A stretch of DNA of 64,000 bases from Atherinomorus stipes (Eukaryota > Chordata > Actinopteri > Atheriniformes > Atherinidae). This document shows, piece by piece, positions 24,870 through 35,900 of this stretch (the first letter of the stretch is position 1; each line of letters starts with the position of its first letter). The notes beneath the pieces are model-generated. The model did no database searches and was not told the DNA's origin. It worked only from the letters and a program-made list of their open reading frames with translations. Position numbers and translations under genes: made by a program. The DNA lies in assembly GCA_023101725.1 (NCBI GenBank), contig JALJCO010013654.1, positions 1,776,001 to 1,840,000 on the forward strand. Direction: 5' to 3'.

Positions 24870-25663
24870 ATGGCTGCTAGCGCTTTTCCTCCGCTCTCCA
24901 CCCTTCCACCGTCTGCCGCTCTTTTTTCTTGCTCAGTGTGCTTCATATTTAGTTACACCTCTGCCTCCTTTAGTGATAATGGTACGTGTAACAAATGTAG
25001 CTTGTTTGTAGCCTTGGAGGCGAGGCGAATTAGAAGCTCGGCTCCGCTCCATGGAAAAGACTCCAGTAGCTAGCCAGGGCCCTGCTTTAGCTTTAGCTGG
25101 AGCGGAGCCTGCTGGACAGGCTGACCCTAGCCGTCCCGCGGCTCGTTCGGTGCAGCAGGAACAGCAGGAGGGATGGGTGACAGTTGTGAGGAAACGTAGT
25201 TCTAAGGCTAAAGCTAAGCCCGCGGGTCACCACCAACCTGTCCACGTTTCTAACTGATACGCCCCACTCAAAGACATTCCCTTTGAGGAACAAACCCTGG
25301 TTATTGGCAGCTCCATAGTCAGAAACGTGGCTCTAGAGACAGCAGCGACCGTAGTTAAATGCATCCCAGGAGCCAGGGCGGGCGACATTGAGTCTTATTT
25401 GAAACTGCTGGCTAAGGATAAACGTAAATACAGTAACATTGTATTATGCCGGCGGTAACGACTCCCGGTTACGCCAATCAGAGGTAACAAAAGTTAATGT
25501 TGGTTCGGTATGTGCTTTTGCTAAAAACCATGTCAGACTCCGTAAATTTCTCTGGTCCCCTGCCAAATTTGACAGTGATGACATGTTTAGCCGCATGTCA
25601 TCATTTAATCGCTGGTTGTCTAGGTGGTGTCCAGAAAACAACGTGGGCTTAGTAGATAACTAG
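24870..25663 (+). pseudogene. LINE ORF1 with esterase-like domain, frameshifted
   Basis: Frames in order: MAASAFPPLSTLPPSAALFS with Cys pairs CSVC and CNKC, which look like a small zinc motif; LEARRIRSSAPL, a short coiled coil; a Pro/Ala/Gln linker ending GWVTVVRKRSSKAKAK; then [14 protein letters not shown], the block I nucleophile region of SGNH hydrolases, with [13 protein letters not shown] and a C-terminal FNRWLSRWC. Such esterase domains occur in ORF1 of L2/CR1 LINEs. At least two frameshifts make it inactive. Confidence 0.65.
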
Positions 25664-25979
25664 AAAACTTTCTGGGGCAACCTGGTCTTATTAGGAGAGA
25701 CAACTCCATCCCACTTTGGACGGAGCAGCTCTAGGAATCTGGACGATTTTGTTAGTCAATCAAACCATTGACAATCCAGGGTTGAGACCAGGAGGCAGAG
25801 TTGTAGTCGTACACACCTCTCTGCAGTTTCCCACCTGCCGCCCTCCCACACCCCCATACTGACTGTTTCTGTCCCCCGAGCCCTTAGAATAAAATCCAAA
25901 AACACCTCTAAGGTAAATCACAATAACCTCATAAAAATTAAAACAACAAACGTAACAAAACAGAAAAATAAAACCATTA

Positions 25980-28823
25980 AAGTGGCTTATAAATATCAGA
26001 TCTCTTTCTTCTCAATCTCTGTTAGTTAATGATCTGATTGGCGATCATCATATTGATTTTTTTGTCTCAAGAAACCTGGATGAGAGGAGGATCAAGTTAC
26101 TATTAATGAATTTACTCATTAATTTCTTAAATTACTATGTCCCTAGAACTGTAGGCCGAGGAGGAGGTGTGGCTGCTATCTTTCAGTCAGGGCTATTTAT
26201 TAATCCCAGACCTAAGATCAGTCACAATTACTTTGAACACCTAAATCTAAGCCTTTCTCATCCTAACTGGAAATCAGAGAAACCACTTTGTTAGCTGTAG
26301 TGTATCGTCCACCTGGACCTTACTCAGAGTTTCTGACTGAATTTTCAGACTTCTTACCAGATTTAGTGTTGAATACTGATAAAGTTGTCGTTTTGGGCGA
26401 CTTTAATGTTCATGTCGGCAATAACAGTGACAGCTTAAATATTGCTTTTAAGTCTATGTTAGACTCAATCGGTTTTTCACAAAATGTTCACGAACCCACT
26501 CATTCTCATATCATACTCTGGATCTTGTCCTGACATATGGTATTGACAGTGAGGAACTGAAAGTTTTTCCCCATAATCCTGTTCTGTCTGATCACTTCTT
26601 AATAATTTTTAGTTTACTTTACTTGACTACACAATGGCTGAGAATAAATTCCACTACAGTAGAGGTTTATCAGATAGTGCTGTTACCAAGTTTAAAGAAT
26701 CTATTTCATCACTATTTCCTACAATGCCAGATGCTAACTTCACAGAAAGCATCAATTCAAGCTTTATTCCAGTTCAGATTGATCAGCTTGCTGATAAAAT
26801 AGCAGTTTCAACCCGCACAGTACTAGATAATGTTGCCCCGTTAAAAAAGAAGAAAATCTGTCAGAAGAAGGAAGCTCCCTGGTTTAATTCCCAGCTACGT
26901 GCTTTAAAACAGACATTTAGATGTTATGAGAGGAAATGGCGCGCATTTGGCTTAGAGGAGTCCCGCTTAGTTTGGAAAGAAAGTCTAATAGTTTATAAAA
27001 ATCCTTACATAAGACTAGAACAGCTTACTATTCATCATTGATAGAGGAAAATAGGAATAATCCCAGGTTCCTTTTCAGCACTGTAGCCAGGCGGACGAAG
27101 AGCCGCAGTGCTGTTGAGCCATGCTTTCCCCCGACTCTCAGATGTGACGATTTCATGAGTTTCTTCACAAAATTGTTTCTATTAGAGAGAGAATCCATGA
27201 CATCCTTCCAGCTACTAACGACGTCTTACCCCCAGCAGGTTTAGAGACATCTGTAGATGCTGATTTATGTCTGGATCATTTCTGTCCTATACAGATTTCT
27301 GAGTTAACCAAACTAATTGTGGCATCCAAACCCTCTACCTGCATTTTGGATCCCATCCCAACCAAGTTGCTAAAGGAAGTTTTTCCTTTGATTAACACTT
27401 ATTTACTTGATCTGATCAATTCATCTCTATTGACAAAAAAAAACCTTTAAAAACCTTTACTTAAAAAAACCTATGCTTGATTCAGGAGAGTTAGCTAATT
27501 ATAGACCGATTTCCAACCTCCCCTTTATGTCTAAAATTCTTGAGAAAACAATTTCAGCTCAACTTTGTACCCATCTGAGCAGAAATAATCTGTTTGAAAA
27601 GTTTAAGTCTGGTTTTAGAGCTCATCATAGCACAGAGACGGCACTGGTGAAGGTTACTAATGATCTTCTTATGGCTTCAGATAAAGGACTCCTGTCTGTA
27701 CTTGTCCTGTTAGATCTCAGTGCTGCCTTCGACACCATTGATCACAACATTCTGCTACAGAGACTTGAACATGTTATTGGAATTAGAGGAACTGCATTAG
27801 ACTGGTTCAAGTCATACTTATCTGATAGATTTCAGTTTGTTAATGTCAACGAGGCTTCATCACACACCAGAGTAACTCATGGAGTTCCCCAGGGTTCTGT
27901 GCTCGGACCAATTCTCTTCACATTATATATGCTTCCTTTGGGTAATTTCAACGGACAACATGGCATACATTTTCATTGTTATGCAGACGACACTCAGATA
28001 TACTTATCAATGAAGCCTGATGAAACCAATCAGTTTGTTAGGTTACAAAGATGTCTTAGTAACATAAAGACCCGGATGACCCTGAACTTTCTGCTTCTAA
28101 ATTCAGACAAGACCGAGGTTATAGTCTTTGGACCCGAAAAACTCAGGACTAAATTATCTAGCTTTATAATTGATCTGGATGACATTAATTTGGCTTCCAG
28201 CACTACAGTCGAAGCCACCTTGGTGTCATTTTTGACCAGGATTTTTTCTTTCAACTCCCATATAAAACCGGTTTCTAGAACCGCCTTCTTTCACTTGCGT
28301 AATATTGCTAAAATTAGGGACATCCTCTCTGGACGATGCAGAAAAACTAGTCCATGCTTTTGTTACTTCCAGATTAGATTACTGTAATTCCCTATTATTG
28401 GGCTGCCCCAAATATGCCTTGAAAAGTCTCCAGCTGATCCAGAATGTTGCAGCTAGGGTTCTGGCTAGAACCAGCAGGAGAGATCATATTTCTCCACTTC
28501 TAGTTTCTCTTCATGGGCTCCCTGTTAAATCCAGGATAGAATTTAAAATTCTTCCTCTCACATATAAAGTTCTTCATGACCAAGCTCCATTATATATTAG
28601 AGATCTCATAGTTCCATATATTCCAAGCAGTGCACTTCGCTCTCAGACTGCAGGCCTTTTGGTGGTTCCAAGGGTCTCTAAGAGTAGAATGGGAGGCAGA
28701 GCGTTTGGCTATCAAGCCCCCCTATTATGGAATCAGTTACTAACTCAGGTTCAGGAGGCAGACACCCTCTCTACCTTTAAGATTAGGTTTAAAACCTTCC
28801 TTTTTGATAAGTATTATAGTTAG
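25980..28823 (+). pseudogene. LINE ORF2: endonuclease and reverse transcriptase, disrupted
   Basis: Endonuclease remnants: VVYRPPGPYSEFLTEFSDFL and VVLGDFNVHVGNNSD (GDFN motif, about 26380-26430). The RT spans about 27473-28387, with NYRPISNLPFMSKILEK, LLDLSAAFDTIDHNILL (first catalytic Asp), HGVPQGSVLGPILFTLY and CYADDTQIYLS (YADD pair), all in one frame. A frameshift near 28300 leads to the C-terminal segment ending at 28823. Stops in the endonuclease region and before 27473 show that the whole ORF is no longer intact, although the 304-codon RT block is still open. Confidence 0.8.
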
Positions 28824-29489
28824 GGATGGCTAGCCTTCCCTTAGTTAAGCTGCTATAGGTTTAGACTGCTGCAGGACGTTCATGATGCACTGGGCTCTTC
28901 CTTCCCACTCTTACCTGCTTCTCCATGTAGAAACTTGTGACAGTATTGCATCATTAACTGTGTCCTCCTCTCTCAGCAGATCTGGCTGGATGACGTTGCA
29001 GTGTATGTTGGTCTCCCTTTCTGCCCCCCCCCCCAGCCGGTCGAGGCAGATGGCTGCCCTACCTGGGCGGGCTCTGCCGGAGGTTTTCCCTCCCTGTTAA
29101 AAGGGTGTTTTCCTTCCCACTGTTACCACCACTCCGTGCTTGCTCAGGATGGGGGATTGGACCGGGTCAAGTCAAGATTCGATCCAATCTATTGGTTTCC
29201 TTAGCTAGGCTATTATGAATCTGACCTGAACTTTACTGTCTGTTTAAGCGCCCTGAGGTGACATTGTCATGAATGGACGCGATACAAATAAAGCTGAATT
29301 GAATTGAACTGAATTGAATTGAAAACCCACAAGCATCTGGAAATCAGATGTTAGGCCTATATTAGCAATAAAGCATTAGGGGAAAAAAAAAAACTTGTGT
29401 AGGCCATCACGTTCACCCAGTAGAGGTGACGTGCAGTCGCTGCTATGTGAAGAGGCAATGCCATTGTCTGATACACAAAATCTGTGAAA

Positions 29490-29645
29490 ATAGTGGTTCT
29501 CAAACTTTTTCAAGGCCCCCCTTTAAAAAAAAAAAAAAACCCACCCCCCCATCCCACCCGAACACAAATATAAAATAAAAAAAAAAAAAAAGATGGGGGG
29601 GGGGAAAATAATATATTAATAATCGGGCCCGCCCCGGGCCCCGAA
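29490..29645. mobile_element. hAT-like terminal fragment with homopolymer runs
   Basis: The sequence tagtggttctcaaactttttcaaggccccc has the look of a hAT-type MITE terminus. It is followed by A, C and G runs and a GGGCCCGCCCCGGGCCC palindromic core. The partner terminus was not found. Confidence 0.35.
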
Positions 29646-29694
29646 AATGCTCTTTTATATGCGGCCTCCTTTCTTGGCTGTCCCCAGTTGATCC

Positions 29695-30010
29695 ACTGGA
29701 AACGGGAGGGTACAGACCCGATTTTCAGATGCTTGTGTGTTTTAAGACGCACAAAGTTGGGCACGTCAGCAGACGCTAGCCTGATAACGCCAGCTGTGTA
29801 GTCTGCATTATTGAAGTGCCAGCTACAAACAAACGTGCTTCGTTGTTTTATTTTAAAGTTTGGCCCTTTACCCCGGCGAATCGCTTTGATCCACTTCTTC
29901 CTCAGAATCACTTCAGTCGGGAATCCATGAAAACTTAGGTAGGGCTGGCGTTGTTTATTAGATTTACACAATAGAACAGAGCAGTGACATCGAGACTTGG
30001 ATTCAGCCAT
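29695..30010 (-). pseudogene. THAP-domain protein fragment
   Basis: From the ATG at 30010-30008 the frame gives MAESKSRCHCSVLLCKSNKQ, then LSFHGFPTEVILRKKWIKAI and FVCSWHFNNADY, then VPNFVRLK. That is the C2CH THAP zinc finger (C-x4-C, invariant W, C-x2-H, and a terminal proline-containing motif). THAP fingers bind DNA and occur in host factors and in P-type and Kolobok transposons. After about 105 residues the frame enters G/C-rich low-complexity sequence, so the rest is lost. It sits directly after a LINE in intergenic DNA, so it is probably transposon-derived. Confidence 0.65.
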
Positions 30011-30092
30011 TGTTGAATTGGCCCGGAACTGGAAATACCTAAATTTGACAAGCTCTGGAAACCGGAACATGGAAGCGTGATAATCCACTATA

Positions 30093-30794
30093 CAGGTCTG
30101 TTCATACAAGTTCATGCAAGAACAGAGACATTTGTTCTTTCTTCCAAGGCTGTAAGAAATCAGTTTGGATTATTCTGGTTTGTGAATTCTCACAGCTTGT
30201 TTTGATGCATCATCTAGGAAGAACTTTTTGCAAAGTTTCAACAAGGCTAAATGGATAGTCTGAGGAATAGCGGACTGAGTCAGTGAGAAAGTAGTTATGC
30301 AAACACATGTACAGCATATGAAAATGGACACTGCCCCACACAAACTCCTTACAAGTTTTTGTTTGCTTTTTTTAAAATTATGAAATAACCAGGCCAAAAC
30401 AATCTTTGTTCTTGCTACCAGGAGAGAAAACAAACAAACAAGAGGCCAGTTTTGTATGAGTTGTGCAAAACAAATCACAAAACAGGTAATATTCTAATAT
30501 ACTGTATTGGCGATGCAGAAATGTAAATTACATACTGGATTACAAACTGGGCGCTTAACCCAGTTTAGAAGAAGTTATTCTATCTTTTTTCAGAGAAAAA
30601 AACTTATATTGTGAATTAAGAAAAGAAAAACTTTATAATGTACTGAAAAAAGGGGGGGGATCACCATAGGGAATGTTATGATCTGTATAGCAATATGGTG
30701 TGTGTGTGAAGAAGCAATAAAACTTACATGTGGAGGAAGCTCACAGGACAACAAATAAGGTGAAGTTCATGAAAAAAATGCCACCACGCTCTTT
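30093..30794. other. Intergenic between the THAP relic and the rbm24 3'UTR
   Basis: No gene, repeat pair or RNA seen. There is a short G-run near 30652. Confidence 0.5.
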
Positions 30795-32997
30795 TTTTTC
30801 AAATATAGAACATTTTATTCCAATTTGAGTAAATAATGTGGAAGTAAAGGTTTTATTATCAACAGGACCTTCGCATTTAAATAGCAACATTTTACAAGCC
30901 TTCATCCAGTGACAATGAAAAGCTTCTTTGAAAAGTTTTTTTTATTTATTTTTCATATTTCCCTTGTAAGAAAGAGTTCAAGTATAAAAATTCCCAACAG
31001 TGTAAAACAGCCCATCTGATGTATATGAAGCAAAAGAAGCACAGCTACTGAAACCTTGACGACAACCATACATTCTAGTAGAGAAAAGCAGCATTTTTGC
31101 TTAATTTTTGTCAAAATTATTTCCTCTTATCTAAACACAGAAGAGGCAGAGTACAATCTGCATGCAAACAGGCCTGCACTTAAATAAAGTTCTTCCATAC
31201 AAAAGGCATTAAACTAATATTTAATGTCATGTACTAAAGAATCAAAAGATAAAAAAAAAAAGTACAGTGCACATAACAGTATTTCAAATAACTCCTACAT
31301 TGACATTTTTGGTTGAGTATGTTAATAATACTTATAATAAAACTAATCAATAACTTATATGCCTTGAGATGAGTACATAATAATATTATTAATACAGTAC
31401 CGCCACTAAGTCTCTACTCTCAGAGTGTCAACATAGTCAACCCTCAAAAATAAATATCTTAAATAGTAGATTTATCTCTTTTTTATTTCTTTTTTTAAAT
31501 CTTAAATAGCTGTAAAAATGTAAGGCACACAGACCAACATGACATCAAAGAGTATCCCCCATCCTCCCCACCCCACCTGGTGTTCTTGACAGACATGAGG
31601 CAGGCCAGTTGTTGGGGTGGCTTTGGTGAAAGTGTTTGTGAATGTGTACCTGACACCAGACTGCAGCAGCACAGAGGTGGAAATGCTGACAGCGGCACCA
31701 GCGCTGAATGACTGGAGGGGGAGTGGGGGCACCCGCTGTGGGGCTCTATGTCGGGTGAAGGGGGTGTAAAGTTGGTTCCCAAAGGGCTCGGCTAGGGATT
31801 AAAATGTGACAGCTCAACAAACGAGCACAAGTGATGCGTTCTTTCCAGAGTGATCCGTCTGTGCGGCGCTGGAGCGGCTCCGTCCCCCCCCCCCCCCAGC
31901 AGCTGCTCTCTCCCTCTTTTTTTCTTTCTCACCATCACAGAGATACATGACTGTGCTGCCTTTGTCTTTGACTGCTATGTGTGCAGCTCTGGATGTATAC
32001 ATGTGAGTGAAATGTGGAAAAGCAACAGATTTAGTGTTTCTCATTGTCTGAAGCCAACCTCTCTTCTTTTGTCAGTGCTTTTTGTTTTGTTTGTCAAGCC
32101 CTCCCACCCTACCCCCCTTCAGTCCAAGAGGCAAGTCAGAGTTGATGACATTTTCAGTTTTTTTTTCTTTGTCTTTTTTTTTTGTCTTTTTTGTCTCATG
32201 GTGATTTGTTTACTTTGCATAGGTCAAGAGGTCGAGACTCAGTAAAATAATAAAAAAAAGGGACATTCAGCATCAGGAAGATAAAAAGGTAGTTCTTCAA
32301 ATGTGTGTGACACGAGATACGACTCTTTGACTTCCTGACAGAGGTCACATAATAATAGCTAACACATTGGAAACGGTTCCATTTCCCTGATTATCAGAAA
32401 ATATTAACTCCAAAAAAATGCACTTTGAAAGACAAAAAAGAACAAGCAGAGCCCTCAATGTGTAATAATAACAATAATAAATATAAATGTTATGAGGGCA
32501 TTAAATAACACTTGTAGAACACAACAAGTGAAAAAAAGGCATTTTTTTTCCTAAACTAACGTTAAAGACAGCAATAGGACTTAAAGGCTTAGTTTAACAC
32601 CTACAGTATACTAACCACTGGGATTAGTTCCTGTATTTTTCTCTAGAAAAAGTACTCTACTACAATGATAATAGTAATGATAATAATAATCATAGTAATA
32701 ACAACAAAAATAATAGTAAATAATTTTCATTATTTGTTCTGTAACTTTTTTTCATTTTCTGCTTTTTTGGTTGAAGCACAGCAAGTTGGAAAATTACTGT
32801 ATAAAGTTCCCACCTCACCATCGTCATCACTACCATCACCATCATCATCTTCTTCTTAAAGAATCTCTGCCTTGGAGTTGTTGACATGCCCACCCTTAAA
32901 GCCACTCCCTCTTTCTTTTCCTTATCTCCTTACAATGACTCTGCTGTGGTCCAGGATGGGCCTCCTTTGTCTTCTTGCCCAACACTTGCAGTGGCTG
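30795..32997 (-). other. rbm24: Likely 3'UTR of rbm24
   Basis: About 2.2 kb downstream of the rbm24 stop contains no host gene. Minus-strand AATAAA signals occur at 30819-30814 and about 31487-31482. The more distal one suggests an end near 30795. The stretch is A/T-rich and includes a C-run near 31885 and A/T-rich microsatellite-like tracts near 32460-32720. Several open frames cross it, for example 31495-31782, but they look like chance translation of Pro/Ser-rich composition. The extent is inferred from signals only. Confidence 0.5.
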
Positions 32998-35900
32998 CTA
33001 TTGCATGCGGTCAGCTTGCAGCTGCTGAGCCTGGTACTGGCCGAAGGCTGCAGCTGCAGCGGCAGCTGATCCAGGTGCTGCAGTAGCTAAAGGCTGTGGG
33101 ACAGCATAGCCATAGCCAGTGGTAGCCACGTAGCCTGTGGCAGCAGGGGAGGCTGCGTAAGGATATTGCTCATAGGCAGCGGCAGCAGCGGCACTGGCTG
33201 CAGCCGAATACTGTGCATAGGCAGCGCCGGTGTAGTCGATGTAAGGGGAGGAAGCGGTGGCAGGTGCAGCAGCTGCTGGCTGCACGTGAGGGATGACCAC
33301 ACTAGGCTGAACAAAGGCTTGAGGGTACACATAGTGGGCCGGGATGCTGCAGGGCAAACACACACATGTGATAGGTAGTTTAATTTCAGTACCAAAAACA
33401 GAATATTAAAGCAAAAGCCACCCCCCACCCCCCCAAAAAAATCCACCCTGAAACCCAACTCCATCACACTGCGGCCAAGCGCCCTCCCACCACCCAGTCC
33501 AATTCACCAGTCAAGAACACCAAAGAAATGCCTGCTAGTAGGAATTAGAACAATATAGGGTTGCCAAAATAGAAAACTGTGAAAAGAAGATTGTAAGCTA
33601 AAGAAAACTTTGAACATGCAGATGTGTTTACTCTATAGGCTTCTCACAAAGCTGAAAAAACTCAAGTATGAATACTTTCGGCAGAAATGATGATGTCACC
33701 TTCTTTATGATCTACAGTGTATTAAAATACATTAACAACTTCTTAAAGTCCATTTTGAATTGTAGAAACAGACCTACAGTGAGGCAAAGAGAGGTAAGAA
33801 TCAGGAAAATAAAGCAATCGTTGGTGATCTGTAACCTGCATCTATTAGTCACTGCATGCTGGAAGGCCACTGGGGTGGAGTGTGGGGGCTGGCTTACAGT
33901 GCCAGGCTGTGGGTGGGGGCGCGAACAGAGGAGATGAGCCTCGGGACGCATTGTGAAAATGTCACTGCCACTTTGACAGCTGGACAGTTTTAAAAAGGGA
34001 CACTGCTGGCCATTTCCCCCTCTGTATCAGGACAAAGAACCGGGAAGGCAGCGGGGGTAGCTGGGACTAGGCTCTGCACTGACAGGGATGTTTCGATTAA
34101 ATAAACAGTTCAGAACAATGAGCGCATTCTGCCCTCCATGACATAGCCTTATCCCGCCCCACAAACGCTATCAGGGTTGGAAACAGTTGGACAGAAAGCA
34201 TGAGAGGATGGTTGGAATTTGTCGAGTCTTTAAAGGACATTAAGTGTCAACTTTTAACTTTAATATATAGTTCTTGATCCCTTCTTCCTCTAAGTAAAAG
34301 GCAACTTCTTATTCACATTTGCTTTAGCTAGAATGGAAAGAGAAGTATCAGTTTCACAAACAAAGACAAGACAAATATTTGGAAAAAAAGAGGGGCCTCA
34401 CATATCTGTAAAAAAAAAAAAAGAAGAAGGAAATCAGGGAAACCTATTTAAAACTGATTATCACTTCAGAGTTAGGATGTAATGGAAATGTTATCGTTAC
34501 AGTAAAAACACTAAAGAGTAAAAGGAAGGATCTATCGTGGCAACCCTATTATGAGCACTCCACTATCCAATCCAACTCACATCTCAACCCAAAACAGTGG
34601 ACTGGGAGAAAAACAGCAAAGAGGAAAAACAGCAAGGCATCAGGGAAGAAGGAGTGAAATAAAAATGTTTATTTGAACTACATTGATTACGACAACAACG
34701 TCACAGCACATTCAAAGACAAAAACACAAACGGGGGAGGTGACAACTATAAAAGAAGGCATGTCAAAGAATAGTGTCACTGTCACTGAAGGGCAAAGCGT
34801 AATGTTATTGTAATCAACACATAAATCAAGAACACTACACTCACAAACACACTCACACACACGCACACACACATATCTAGACACAACTTTGAACCGTTTT
34901 TGAAAGTCAGTAGCAAAAATCCCACACTGTAAGGTTTTGGTGTTTACTTCTGTGAAGCTAGTTGTAAAACCCCATGAAACAGCATTTTCTGTTATCATGT
35001 GATGGTGAAACTCTCCTTTGAAAGCCACTCTAATGAAACTCAGCAGGTCCAGGCAGGTTATCAGGGTGACTGTACCATCTCTAAAGCTGGCCTAGTAAGT
35101 TAAAAAGTCTTACAATCTGAGGCACAGAGACTTTTCTGATACAAAAGGAGAAGATTAGCCATTTTCTCGAACATTTCAGACATAGCCATTGTTAAATGTT
35201 TGTGCTCAGGATTATTACATATCTTGAGTTGAACTTTATCTGACTGAGAAAATGACAGATACTTTTGATGATGCTAAATCTAGTGTGAAAGAATCTTACA
35301 TTTATTGATTTAATACAATCATCAAAACCAAAATATGTTAAATAGAATTGCTGTGAAAATGCTAAAATATAACACAGACAAAAGCCAAATATTCATTCAT
35401 TTAAAAATCAGTCATTTCCATTTCTGGGCTTCTGGTACTGTTCAAAGACATGACCTCAGTATAGCTGTCAGGGAAGCTTTTGGTACTAATAGACTGTTTA
35501 ATTGGCCTAACTGTGCTTAGAAAACAAAATCCTTGTGAACTGTGATGTCAGCGTAGTTCAGTAACCATTTACCGCCAACTGCTGGACTAGCTACTGTCTT
35601 ATTCCTAGACAGCAGGTGTCACATAATAAAAAAAAGCAACACCATACTGTAATACTAAAAGAAAGAGGTCATATGAGAATTACATAATGTAATTCCCATA
35701 TTTTTTTCTTCTTCTTTTTTAAATTTTTTTTTTTAAACTTTCTAACAAATATAAATTTTGCCATCTGACCAAAGTCAGCAGCTCAACCATACTGTCCATC
35801 ACTTCTTATTTATTTGCTGTTTTTTTTGGGTGAGTACAATTCCTGAGAAAAATTCTTTTTGGCTTTATATCTAGTTTAAGATCTAAATTTACTCTACAGA

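Larger units (their letters stand above)
24320..29323 (+). mobile_element. L2/CR1-superfamily LINE, nearly full length but decayed
   Basis: About 5 kb with ORF1 (Cys-rich motif plus SGNH/GDSL-esterase-like domain), ORF2 (apurinic endonuclease plus RT), a 3'UTR and a terminal (TGAAT)n-type tail at 29294-29323 after AATAAAG. Frameshifts and stops break both ORFs. The 5' limit is uncertain; I take it from the end of the THAP-like similarity. The tail and the ORF1 esterase fit L2-type elements of fish. A 3' fragment of the same family lies at 52651-52797 (minus). Confidence 0.8.

Noticed and set aside
27473..28387. Intact retrotransposon polymerase gene
   Set aside because: The 304-codon RT block is open, but the endonuclease upstream and the C-terminus are frameshifted, so the element is not intact.
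31495..31782. Pro/Ser-rich minus-strand ORFs below the rbm24 stop
   Set aside because: They lie in the presumed 3'UTR, have no domain, and overlapping frames are equally open.
33087..33467. 126-codon minus-strand ORF overlapping the rbm24 last exon
   Set aside because: A shadow frame of the alanine-rich rbm24 exon.
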